A stretch of DNA of 64,000 nucleotides from 38-11 sp964539975 (GTDB lineage Bacteria; Bacillota; Clostridia; Tissierellales; Dethiosulfatibacteraceae): positions 1-64,000 of the forward strand of contig CAZIKK010000010.1 in the NCBI GenBank assembly GCA_964539975.1, in the 5' to 3' direction. Both the position numbers and the translations under genes were made by a program. This document shows positions 1 to 7,683 of the stretch, one piece after another (the stretch's first letter is position 1; each line of letters opens with the position of its first letter). The notes under the pieces were generated by a model that ran no database searches, was not told the DNA's origin, and saw only the letters and a program-made list of their open reading frames with translations.

Positions 1-497
1 TAAAACATCGTATTTACCTTAACCCTTGACATCAATACTACCGTCTCAACGTGCCCTGTCTTGCCAATCGCACTGCTGCCCTCATGAGATCCGATGAAAT
101 TACCTGAGGCTGAAGCAGTTGCTGCTAATACATCAAAAGATGCATCCGGTGTGGTCTGATTTCCCTGTGATGAATAGAAATCGTCCATGGGCTTTTTAAG
201 TGCCTTGTTGTGGCCATAAAGGATATTCTGAATGGCTGTTCCAGACGCACCTGTTACAAATAACTCATAGACTGGATTGATGGTGATATGATCCCGTCCA
301 TAAGGGTTGTCCAAACTATTTGGGTCAAATCCCTCAGGCATGATAGACGTATCAATCCCTAGCGCATCCAATGCATTCATTTGGCCTAAGTCTTGCGCTG
401 TCGCCTCAACTGCTTTAGTGCCTGTCGGTAATATGCCTGCCGGCACCATCCCCGTCACCATCGTCATTACAAGGATGATCGATAGCGTTTTTTTCAT
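1..497 (-). CDS. Secreted protein of unknown function, N-terminal part
   Basis: The gene runs off the left edge of the window, so only the first 165 codons are visible. ATG is preceded by a strong AGGGGG-type ribosome binding site. Residues 1-30 form a typical signal peptide: MKKT, a hydrophobic core, then small residues ending near TKAVEATA. The rest is hydrophilic, rich in Asn, Asp, Gly, Ser and Thr, with no Cys or membrane segment, consistent with an exported protein. I do not recognise the family. The leader (498-690) has its own promoter and an intrinsic-terminator-like hairpin, so expression is probably attenuated. Signal peptide and reading frame are clear; the function is unknown. Confidence 0.75.
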   Translation of the reverse strand, partial: MKKTLSIILVMTMVTGMVPAGILPTGTKAVEATAQDLGQMNALDALGIDTSIMPEGFDPNSLDNPYGRDHITINPVYELFVTGASGTAIQNILYGHNKALKKPMDDFYSSQGNQTTPDASFDVLAATASASGNFIGSHEGSSAIGKTGHVETVVLMSRVKVNTMF

Positions 498-680
498 GAT
501 CAATTCCCCCTTTTAATTATGATTCCGTGATACAACTAAAAAAGAGTCAAACTTAATTAACCAATTTTCATCAGTTAATATAAGTTTGACTCTTTCACCA
601 TTCACAAAAGAACACAAGTGTCTGTTGGAATCCATATTCCCCCCGTTAAGTTTTATGCATAACGGTCTCATCTACAACAA
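498..680 (-). promoter_or_regulatory. Structured 5' leader with attenuator-like hairpin
   Basis: Between the promoter and the ATG at 497 the minus-strand RNA can form several hairpins in a row. One has CCGTTA/TAACGG arms, one GGAA/TTCC, one a near-palindrome ACACTTGTGT, and the last is a long stem (GAGTCAAACTTA pairing with TAAGTTTGACTC, about 543-594) followed directly by a run of T. That last hairpin looks like an intrinsic terminator placed upstream of the coding sequence, the usual layout of a riboswitch or attenuator. I could not match the aptamer part to c-di-GMP, SAM, purine, cobalamin or T-box consensus features. Confidence 0.55.
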
Positions 681-683
681 TTC

Positions 684-712
684 ATTATACCACATCAGCT
701 TTAAGCTGTATA
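684..712 (-). promoter_or_regulatory. Sigma-A promoter of the secreted-protein gene
   Basis: On the minus strand a TATACA -35 is followed after 17 bases by TATAAT (689-684), which is preceded by TGG, giving an extended -10 (TGnTATAAT). It sits upstream of the structured leader and reads toward the gene starting at 497. Confidence 0.6.
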
Positions 713-746
713 TAAAAAACGTGTCTTCATTTGTATGATTATAAAA

Positions 747-781
747 AAATATGACCGCTTGGGGAAAAGCGGCCATATTTT
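747..781 (-). terminator. Bidirectional terminator-like hairpin
   Basis: AAATATG-A-CCGCTT pairs with AAGCGG-C-CATATTT around a six-base loop, with A and T runs on the two sides. It can end the minus-strand transcript of the acetyltransferase gene. Between it and that gene, at 807-873, lie two more small hairpins (ATTGTC/GACAAT and GTACCTC/GAGGTAC). I see no gene in 498-926. Confidence 0.6.
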
Positions 782-926
782 CAGGAGTAAATTATTATTG
801 GAGTTTATTGTCTAAACCAAAGACAATGTCAATTATGTTGTGGGGGTTTTTTGGTGTACCTCTTTATGAGGTACTTTCATATTAGCACACTTGATTTTGA
901 TTGTCAATGGTATTTGATAATTTTTT

Positions 927-1442
927 TCATTTAGATTTGTCTACATGCCAATAGACCTGTCCTGCTTCCTCGTGCTTAAGCATTAATCCTGCCTTCTCTA
1001 GAACTTTTTGTGAAGGGATATTGTCTTTTAGAGTCAATGCCGTGATCCGCTTTATATCAGGTTTTTCTTGTATGAAAGCCCATTTGATCAATTCTGTCAA
1101 TGCTTCTGTCATATATCCTTTGTTGCGGAACCTCTCTTCTGTCCCAAAACCTACTTCAAGCTCTCCTGTTTCTTGGGAAACACCTTTAAACCCCACTTCT
1201 CCAATGATCATCTTTTCTTCTTTTAAGACTAATTGCCAGAACGTGTAAAACAAATAATTCTCTTTGTCTCTTTCTATTTTGTCGATTTTAATCTGGTAGA
1301 TACTTTTCATCTTATCATCCAATTCGCTTGAATATAACTGGAATCCCAGCTCTTCTGCCAATTGAAGTTTACTTGTCAGTGCACGTCTCAACTCTTCCAA
1401 CGTTAAAGGAACAAGCCATAATCGTTGAGTCTCTATCAACAT
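927..1442 (-). CDS. GNAT family N-acetyltransferase (RimJ/RimL-like)
   Basis: A 171-residue protein of the Acetyltransf_3 type, transferring acetyl from acetyl-CoA to an amine substrate; the substrate is not predictable. It begins with the typical LIETQRLWLVPL strand. The core has the strand IIGEVGFKG, then GELEVGFGTEERFRNKGYMTEAL, in which RxxGYxTEA is the acetyl-CoA pyrophosphate-binding loop, and ends with the IPSQKVLEKAGL segment typical of RimJ/L proteins. A GTG three codons upstream (1451) is in frame but sits directly against the GAAGGAA Shine-Dalgarno, so I take ATG at 1442. It is preceded by an extended -10 (TGGTATAAT) at 1531-1526 and is probably monocistronic. Confidence 0.85.
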   Translation of the reverse strand: MLIETQRLWLVPLTLEELRRALTSKLQLAEELGFQLYSSELDDKMKSIYQIKIDKIERDKENYLFYTFWQLVLKEEKMIIGEVGFKGVSQETGELEVGFGTEERFRNKGYMTEALTELIKWAFIQEKPDIKRITALTLKDNIPSQKVLEKAGLMLKHEEAGQVYWHVDKSK

Positions 1443-1525
1443 TTCATCCACTTCCTTCTATTATTTTTATTTTCTGGTTTACTATCGTCCACTCAAAACC
1501 TGTTGTTGGTTTACGTCTTACGTTC

Positions 1526-1534
1526 ATTATACCA
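1526..1534 (-). promoter_or_regulatory. Extended -10 promoter of the GNAT gene
   Basis: TGGTATAAT on the minus strand matches the extended -10 consensus TGnTATAAT. No good -35 is seen at 17 bases. It lies about 85 bases upstream of the acetyltransferase start. Confidence 0.5.
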
Positions 1535-1563
1535 CGATTAGGCATTTCCTGACAGATGCTCCG

Positions 1564-2151
1564 TTATTGCTGGTATGGATACTCGATATAATTGGCCGCT
1601 TCTTTTGCTTTTTCATATCCTAAAATCTTTTCAATTAAATAGAACGACAGATCGATCCCTGCCGATACCCCAGCAGCTGTCAAAACTTTTCCATTGTCGG
1701 TATAACGGGCTTTATGATCAATCAAAATAGAGGCATCTATCTTCTGCAAGCTGTCAAAACAACTATGATGAGTTGTTGCCTTAGCTTGATACAGCAATCC
1801 TAACTTTGCCAAAACAAGGGCTCCTGAGCAAACAGACATGACATACTCAGCGCAAGCAGCTGTCTCTTCTATCCAAGTCATTTGCTTTTTCGCTCTCACA
1901 ACTTGTCTTGTCCCTTTGCCTCCAGGAACAACCAATAAATCTATTTTAGGTAAATCTTTATTGGAAAAGTCATAATCAGGCATAATCCTCAAACCATTGA
2001 CCGTTTTAATGATTTGTTTTTTTTCTCCAATTGTGAAAACATTAAAATCTCCCGATCCTTCTCTTTGCCCCACAACCGAAAATGCTTCGAAAGGACCTGC
2101 AAAATCCAACACTTCTACCTCATCAAATAAAAAAATCCCAACATTTTTCAT
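1564..2151 (-). CDS. DJ-1/PfpI family protein (GATase1-like)
   Basis: A 195-residue single-domain protein of the DJ-1/ThiJ/PfpI superfamily, closest in layout to the AraC-N-terminal/isocyanide-hydratase-like group. The nucleophile elbow is visible at MSVCSGALVLAKLG, with Cys near residue 108, and the acidic partner is in FLFDEVEVLDFAGP near residues 10-13. A later His lies in KATTHHSCFD. The open frame could start 31 codons earlier, but ATG at 2151 has a perfect GGAGGTGG site four bases away and begins with the family's usual first strand (KNVGIFLFD). Members are variously hydratases, glyoxalases or chaperones, so no exact reaction is claimed. It is divergent from the DUF1846 gene. Confidence 0.85.
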   Translation of the reverse strand: MKNVGIFLFDEVEVLDFAGPFEAFSVVGQREGSGDFNVFTIGEKKQIIKTVNGLRIMPDYDFSNKDLPKIDLLVVPGGKGTRQVVRAKKQMTWIEETAACAEYVMSVCSGALVLAKLGLLYQAKATTHHSCFDSLQKIDASILIDHKARYTDNGKVLTAAGVSAGIDLSFYLIEKILGYEKAKEAANYIEYPYQQ

Positions 2152-2199
2152 TGTACCACCTCCATTTTTTATAGCCGTTTTCATCACGCTTTTTTTATT

Positions 2200-2228
2200 A
2201 TTATAGGAGATTTGTCTCTGAAACACAA
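2200..2228 (-). promoter_or_regulatory. Promoter of the DJ-1/PfpI gene
   Basis: On the minus strand TTGTGT (-35), a 17-base spacer and TATAAT (-10, 2205-2200) read toward the gene at 2151. The next promoter, for DUF1846, faces the other way. Confidence 0.55.
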
Positions 2229-2265
2229 TCTTGCATAATCCCACAATTTGATGCCTGTTCTTCTG

Positions 2266-2294
2266 TTGAAAAGGTGTCTGTTTAATGGTATAAT
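2266..2294 (+). promoter_or_regulatory. Sigma-A promoter of the DUF1846 gene
   Basis: TTGAAA at 2266-2271, a 17-base spacer and a consensus TATAAT at 2289-2294. An AAGGAG ribosome binding site follows just before the ATG at 2325. Confidence 0.75.
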
Positions 2295-2324
2295 TTTACG
2301 CATGTGTAAATTAAGGAGTAACCA

Positions 2325-3806
2325 ATGAAAATAGGATTTGATCACCAATTATATTTAAAAAAACAATCGGAACATATTAAGAAACGCATCTCAGCATTTG
2401 ACAACAAACTGTACCTTGAATTTGGCGGAAAGCTCTTTGATGACTACCATGCTGCCCGAGTACTGCCTGGCTTCCAACCAGACAGCAAACTGGAAATGCT
2501 TTCACAGCTTAAAGACCAAACAGAAATCATCATAGTCATCAGCTCGGATTCCATTGAAAACAATAAAATCAGAGGTGATTTAGGCATTACCTACGATGAT
2601 GATGTTCTTAGGTTAATCGATGCTTTTCGAAGCAAGGGATTTTTAGTCAGCGGTGTAGTCATCACCCAATATTCTGGAGAAAATGGCGCTTCACAGTTCC
2701 GGTCTAAACTTCAAGATTTAGGTATTCAGTCTTACCTTCATTATGAAATTGAAGGGTATCCCAGCAATGTCAATCATATTGTCAGTGATGAAGGATATGG
2801 CAAAAATGACTATATCCAAACAACTCGACCATTAGTTGTTATCACTGCTCCTGGGCCAGGAAGCGGGAAAATGGCTACTTGCCTCTCTCAGCTCTACCAT
2901 GAGAATAAACGGGGGATCCAAGCAGGCTATGCCAAATTTGAAACTTTCCCAATATGGAATCTACCCCTACGTCATCCTGTCAACATCGCCTATGAAGCAG
3001 CTACTGCGGATCTAAACGATGTCAATATGATCGATCCCTTTCACTTGGAAGCTTATGAAGAAGCAACGGTAAACTATAATCGCGATATCGAAATATATCC
3101 TGTATTAAATACCATGTTCGAAATGATTCTTGGGAAAAACCCATATAAGTCGCCTACTGATATGGGTGTGAATATGGCCGGCTATTGCATCACCGATGAC
3201 TCGGTTTGCCGCGAAGCCTCCAAACAAGAAATCATCAGAAGGTATTACCAAGGTCTTTGCGACCTGAAGCAAGGCATTGGCTCTAGAAAGACTTTATTCA
3301 AACTTGAATTGCTTATGAAACAAGGAGGCATTACCGATGACGATAGAAAGGTTATTCAACCAGCATTAGACAGAGAAGTTGAAACCGGCTATCCTGCCGT
3401 TGCCATCGAACTGTCAAATGGGCGGATTGTAACTGGGAAAACATCTGATCTACTTGGATCTTCTGCCGCTGTTTTATTGAACGCAATCAAAGAATTGGGG
3501 GGGATTGACCATGATCTGCATCTTGTATCTCCAGATGCCATCGACCCTATTCAAACTCTGAAGACTTCCTATCTAGGGAGCAACAACCCTAGACTTCATA
3601 CTGATGAGATTTTGATTGCCTTATCTGTCAGCGCGGCTCACTGTCCCACTGCTAAGTTAGCCTTGGAACAACTTCCCAAGCTCAAGAGCTGTCAACTTCA
3701 TTCGACGGTTATTCTTCCAACTGTGGATGAGAAGATATTTAAGAAACTAGGCCTTCATATAACCTGTGAACCCAAATATCAATTCAATAAAGTCTACCAC
3801 CCATAA
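2325..3806 (+). CDS. DUF1846 family protein
   Basis: A 493-residue soluble protein matching the full-length DUF1846 family common in Firmicutes. Typical stretches include LEFGGKLFDDYHAARVLPGF near residues 31-50 and IRGDLGITYDDDVLRLID near 83-98. Around 175-184 it has APGPGSGKMAT, which resembles a phosphate-binding P-loop, so nucleotide or phosphate binding is plausible but not shown. No signal peptide or membrane segment is seen. It has its own promoter and a hairpin after the stop, so it is probably a single-gene unit. The biochemical role of the family is not known to me. Confidence 0.85.
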   Translation: MKIGFDHQLYLKKQSEHIKKRISAFDNKLYLEFGGKLFDDYHAARVLPGFQPDSKLEMLSQLKDQTEIIIVISSDSIENNKIRGDLGITYDDDVLRLIDAFRSKGFLVSGVVITQYSGENGASQFRSKLQDLGIQSYLHYEIEGYPSNVNHIVSDEGYGKNDYIQTTRPLVVITAPGPGSGKMATCLSQLYHENKRGIQAGYAKFETFPIWNLPLRHPVNIAYEAATADLNDVNMIDPFHLEAYEEATVNYNRDIEIYPVLNTMFEMILGKNPYKSPTDMGVNMAGYCITDDSVCREASKQEIIRRYYQGLCDLKQGIGSRKTLFKLELLMKQGGITDDDRKVIQPALDREVETGYPAVAIELSNGRIVTGKTSDLLGSSAAVLLNAIKELGGIDHDLHLVSPDAIDPIQTLKTSYLGSNNPRLHTDEILIALSVSAAHCPTAKLALEQLPKLKSCQLHSTVILPTVDEKIFKKLGLHITCEPKYQFNKVYHP

Positions 3807-3814
3807 AAAGCCTA

Positions 3815-3842
3815 CAAACCCTCTTTCGAAAAGAGGGTTTGC
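3815..3842 (+). terminator. Terminator hairpin after DUF1846
   Basis: AAACCCTCTT and AAGAGGGTTT form a stable stem around a short TCGAA-type loop right after the stop codon. The following T-run is weak (TTTGCTTATTGC), so termination may be partial. Confidence 0.55.
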
Positions 3843-3902
3843 TTATTGCATTTGCTTATCATTTGTGCGACCATATGAATAACAAAGCATAGGAGGATCA
3901 TC

Positions 3903-5420
3903 ATGAAGAATCCCAAAACAGCTACCGTAAAAACCCCAATGGGTCAATATAAAGGCCTCGATTTGGGTGGGGTTCATGCTTTCAAAGGTATCCGCTACGC
4001 ATATCCTATTTCAAAGAATCAAAGGTTTGCTGCTCCTCGCGTGATCGAAGAATCTTCTAAGTTGATTAATGCCACTCGTTTTTCTAAAGTTGCACCACAA
4101 CCTGGCATTCGCATCTACAAATGTGGCGAGGATTGTTTGTCACTGAATATCTGGAAGAAAGCTAACTCCAAAGGCAGTCGACCAGTATTTTTCTTTGTCC
4201 ATGGTGGCACTTATATTCGCGGATCTGGTTCAGATGCCTTATATGACGGTCGTTTTCTTGCAGAGACATACGATATAGTGGTTGTGACAATAAATTATCG
4301 CCTCGGCATTCTTGGTTTTCTTGATTTTTCATCTTATGATAGTCATTGGGTACCTAATCCAGGAATTCATGACATCATTGCCGCATTAAAATGGACTTAT
4401 TCAAATATAGCCTACTTTGGTGGCCATGCAAACAATATTACCATTGCAGGCGAATCTGCAGGAGGAACGTTGGTTTCTATGCTGCCTGTTATCGAGTCTA
4501 CTCATCCGTATTTTTCTAAACTCATTCTATTTAGTGGGTTGCCTACTTCCATACTTTCCAAAACAGAAAGTCAAGCTCGAACAAAATCTTTTTTAGAGAC
4601 ATTGAATCTCTCGGCTCCTGACCAGATTAGCGCCCTATCACTTAAACACCTCATTGCTTCGTCTAGCACATTCATGAAAAAATCTAATCTAGGCTCCGGT
4701 AGCTTTCAACCATCTGTTGATCATGTCTTGATTTCTGAACCTCCTATTTCATTATTGGCAAAAGGGCATGGGAAGCCTATTCCAATGTTGATTGGTTCAA
4801 CTCAAGATGAATTATCTGTCATCGAACACCCTTTATTAAAGCATCACTGGGACTTTTCTCCCGCCCTCCAAGAGGGACTCTCTTTAGAAAACGAGGCCTT
4901 TATCCGCAAGATTCAAAGTCTATATAACGACTATTACGGCGCAAAGTTAGGTCGCATACAATTTTTCTCGGATATCTTATTTAAATCTGCAGGGTTGTTT
5001 TACGGACAAGCCGCTTCAAGTAAATCTCCTGTTTGGTTTTACCGTTTAGATTACAGGCCTTCCCGAATGGATATGACTCGTTTAGGCGCTTTTCATTCCA
5101 GTCAATTGCCTCTTATCTTCGGCAATCTAAAAAAAGGATTGGGGAAAGCCATGTTCGGGCTATCCAGAAAACTTGACGAACCAAAAAGCATTGCTGGATC
5201 CATGCAAGAAGATATTGTCCGTTTCATGGAAAATGGCGTTTTGCCTTGGCAGCAAGCCACTCCGTCTCTTCAAGAATCCAAAATCTACAATGATAAAATT
5301 CAATATCAACCAATGATTCCCAACAAATTGTATGCCTTGCTTAAGCAAACGGATTATTACAAGAGGACCCAGGATCACACCTACGCCGAAAAGCGTCATC
5401 AACTTGCCAAAAAAAAGTGA
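3903..5420 (+). CDS. Type-B carboxylesterase family protein
   Basis: A 505-residue alpha/beta-hydrolase of the carboxylesterase type B (PnbA-like) family, hydrolysing carboxylic esters. The oxyanion-hole HGG is at residues 100-102, the nucleophile elbow GESAGG places Ser at 185, and the catalytic His is in AFHSSQLPLIFG near 398. An acidic member probably lies in the TQDELS region near 300. The early CGEDCLSLNIW segment is the family signature. There is no signal peptide, so it acts in the cytoplasm. The start has an AGGAGG site. Length is normal for the family. The natural substrate cannot be told from sequence. Confidence 0.88.
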   Translation: MKNPKTATVKTPMGQYKGLDLGGVHAFKGIRYAYPISKNQRFAAPRVIEESSKLINATRFSKVAPQPGIRIYKCGEDCLSLNIWKKANSKGSRPVFFFVHGGTYIRGSGSDALYDGRFLAETYDIVVVTINYRLGILGFLDFSSYDSHWVPNPGIHDIIAALKWTYSNIAYFGGHANNITIAGESAGGTLVSMLPVIESTHPYFSKLILFSGLPTSILSKTESQARTKSFLETLNLSAPDQISALSLKHLIASSSTFMKKSNLGSGSFQPSVDHVLISEPPISLLAKGHGKPIPMLIGSTQDELSVIEHPLLKHHWDFSPALQEGLSLENEAFIRKIQSLYNDYYGAKLGRIQFFSDILFKSAGLFYGQAASSKSPVWFYRLDYRPSRMDMTRLGAFHSSQLPLIFGNLKKGLGKAMFGLSRKLDEPKSIAGSMQEDIVRFMENGVLPWQQATPSLQESKIYNDKIQYQPMIPNKLYALLKQTDYYKRTQDHTYAEKRHQLAKKK

Positions 5421-5510
5421 ATGGCCTATAATGTATGGTATCTTCCCTTCGTTTCAACATTTTCAAGCAAATGATTGCTATAACATTATAAATAGAAAGC
5501 AGGTGTTTTT

Positions 5511-6998
5511 TTGAATCTATTCTTCGATAAGCTACGCGAGGTTTTTATTTCGATTCTACCTATCTTCACCATCGTTTTGTTATTAAATTTCACCTTTGTT
5601 CCTATTGACACTTTATTAATCTGGCATTTTTTGACAGGGTCTTTCTTTGTTCTGTTTGGATTGACGTTTTTTCTGATTGGTGTTGATCTTGGGATCACAC
5701 CTTTGGGATCTATTTTGAGTTTTATGATTGCAAAGAAAAATAAGTTGTGGATCGTCATTGTTTCGGCATTCATTCTAGGCATCGTCATTTCCATTGCCGA
5801 ACCAAGTCTAATGATATTGGGAAACCAAGTTGATAGGGTTACAGGAGGCGCTATCCCAAGCATGTTGCTTATTTTAGTCGTTTCCTTAGGAATCGGTTTG
5901 TTTATGATATTCGGGTTTTTGAGACTTGTTTACAATCTTCCACTTCAATACATATTGCTTGGGTCCTACGTTGTGATTTTTTTATTGGGTTTGACAACAT
6001 CCTCAGAATTCCTAGCCATCGCATTTGACAGTTCTGGTTCTACAACAGGTGTATTAGCCGTTCCTTTTATATTGTCGCTTTCACTAGGAATTGCATCCAT
6101 CAAAAAAGATTCAAGGGCATCGGAAAAAGACAGTTTTGGATTGGTTGCCATCGTATCTGCTGGCGCGATCATATCGGTTATGATCCTTAATCTATTTGTG
6201 GATATCCAAGGGTTTACAGATGTTTTTATCGATCAATCTGTTTCTTCTGCGTCAACCTTTACTATTTTTTTGAACATGCTCCCTAGTTCTGTAAGAGAAA
6301 GTCTTATGGCCTTTCTTCCTCTAATCGCAATCCTTATTCTAATCAGCAAATCTAGCGAATTGTCAAAAGAGGAAAGAAGACGAATCTATTTTGGGTTTAT
6401 TTACTCGCTTATTGGCCTCAGCTTGTTTTTATTGGGAGTCAATGCAGGATTTATGCAAATAGGGGGTGTCATAGGTGGCTATCTAGTCACCTTGGAACAC
6501 CGATTCATTTTTGTGCTAATCAGCTTTATTCTAGGTGTGGCCACCATTCTTGCCGAACCTGCTGTTTATGTGTTGACACACCAAATAGAAGAAGTTACCA
6601 CTGGCTATGTCAAGAAAGTCACCGTATTGGTGGCTCTGTCTATAGGTGTCGGCTTGGCTGTTTCTTTATCTGCTTTAAGGGTTTTCGTAAGCGAGATTCA
6701 ATTATGGCATTATTTGCTACCAGGATACTCCCTTGCCCTTTTACTAACATTTGTGACCCCTAAACTATTTGTTGGTATCGCCTTTGATGCGGGAGGTGTG
6801 GCCACCGGCCCCATGACTGCTACTTTTGTTTTAGCGTTTATCAACGGCGCCGCGAACAATGAACCCTCAGCCAGCATCTTAGTAGATGGATTTGGAATGA
6901 TCGCCATGGTTGCTTTAATGCCAATTATCACTTTGCAACTTTTAGGTGTTCTCTTTAAAATAAAAACCATAAAAAAAGGAGTTCAAGTTGATGAATAA
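5511..6998 (+). CDS. DUF1538 family membrane protein (putative transporter)
   Basis: A 495-residue polytopic membrane protein, probably about 12 helices, of the DUF1538 family. It is built from two halves. Each has a GVxxG motif (FFLIGVDLGITPLGS; LFLLGVNAGFMQIGG), an AEP motif (SIAEPSLMIL; ILAEPAVYVL) and a Gly-rich FD-x-x-G motif (AFDSSGSTTGVLAVP; AFDAGGVATGPMTAT). Such inverted-repeat-like duplication is typical of secondary transporters, but the substrate is unknown. TTG serves as start, with an AGCAGG-type site upstream. It overlaps the next gene, a tandem PII-like protein, by 8 bases, so the two are translationally coupled and probably act together. Confidence 0.85.
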   Translation: MNLFFDKLREVFISILPIFTIVLLLNFTFVPIDTLLIWHFLTGSFFVLFGLTFFLIGVDLGITPLGSILSFMIAKKNKLWIVIVSAFILGIVISIAEPSLMILGNQVDRVTGGAIPSMLLILVVSLGIGLFMIFGFLRLVYNLPLQYILLGSYVVIFLLGLTTSSEFLAIAFDSSGSTTGVLAVPFILSLSLGIASIKKDSRASEKDSFGLVAIVSAGAIISVMILNLFVDIQGFTDVFIDQSVSSASTFTIFLNMLPSSVRESLMAFLPLIAILILISKSSELSKEERRRIYFGFIYSLIGLSLFLLGVNAGFMQIGGVIGGYLVTLEHRFIFVLISFILGVATILAEPAVYVLTHQIEEVTTGYVKKVTVLVALSIGVGLAVSLSALRVFVSEIQLWHYLLPGYSLALLLTFVTPKLFVGIAFDAGGVATGPMTATFVLAFINGAANNEPSASILVDGFGMIAMVALMPIITLQLLGVLFKIKTIKKGVQVDE

Positions 6999-7659
6999 TT
7001 TAGATTTCTGCCAATCTTATCAACTAAATTTTGTTATCGTCAATCACGGGTTGGGATCAAAAGTTGTTTCCATCGCCAAAAACAACGATATACCAGGTGG
7101 AACCATCTTATTAGGAAAAGGAACGGCTAAAAGCTCTTTCTTGAAATTTTTGGAGTTAGCAGATATGCGAAAAGAAGTTGTATTGATCCTTTCAAAAACA
7201 ACGCACGGCAAAACATTTCTAGAGGCTGTCACTAAAAAACTAAAACTCAACAAACCATATAGCGGCATTGCTTTCTCCATCCCTCTTCTCAATGTGATGG
7301 GAACCCAGTATTGCCCTGAAAACAATACCCTCGAAACTAAAAAGGAGAATGAGAACATGATTTATGATTCCATATTTGTTATCGTAGACCGCGGCAATGC
7401 TTGCCATGTTGTGGAAGCAGCCAATGAGTCGGGCGCTAGAGGCGCTACTATCATCAATGCACGAGGCTCCGGCATACATGAAACCAGCAAATTGTTTTCT
7501 TTTGACATCGAACCTGAAAAAGAAATTGTGCTTATCTTAGTAAAAAAAACAATCACTCAATCTGTATGTAATGCCATCAAGGAAAAGGTTGCTCTTGATG
7601 AGCCTGGAAAAGGGATCCTGTTTGTACAAAGTGTAGATCAAGTCTATGGGGTTCTTTAA
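6991..7659 (+). CDS. Tandem PII-like regulator paired with DUF1538
   Basis: A 222-residue cytosolic protein made of two PII-type (GlnB-like) ferredoxin-fold domains, about residues 1-105 and 120-222. Each starts with a strand ending in a small-residue turn (LNFVIVNHGLGSKVVSIAKNN; FVIVDRGNACHVVEAANES), then GGTILLGKGT or GATIINARGSG at the T-loop entry. Each then has a Lys-Glu-(V/I)-VLIL strand and closes with GIAFSIPLLNVMG or GILFVQSVDQVYG. ATG at 6991 has an AAGGAG site; an in-frame TTG lies one codon upstream. It overlaps the DUF1538 gene. By analogy with GlnK/AmtB it may sense a ligand and gate that transporter; this is inference. Confidence 0.8.
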   Translation: MNNLDFCQSYQLNFVIVNHGLGSKVVSIAKNNDIPGGTILLGKGTAKSSFLKFLELADMRKEVVLILSKTTHGKTFLEAVTKKLKLNKPYSGIAFSIPLLNVMGTQYCPENNTLETKKENENMIYDSIFVIVDRGNACHVVEAANESGARGATIINARGSGIHETSKLFSFDIEPEKEIVLILVKKTITQSVCNAIKEKVALDEPGKGILFVQSVDQVYGVL

Positions 7660-7683
7660 GGCCTTATTTGTTGTATCAACAAG

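Noticed and set aside
498..680. c-di-GMP riboswitch in the leader of the secreted protein
   Set aside because: The conserved GEMM core (CACGCA...GCAAACC) is absent; only the terminator-like hairpin is shared with such leaders.
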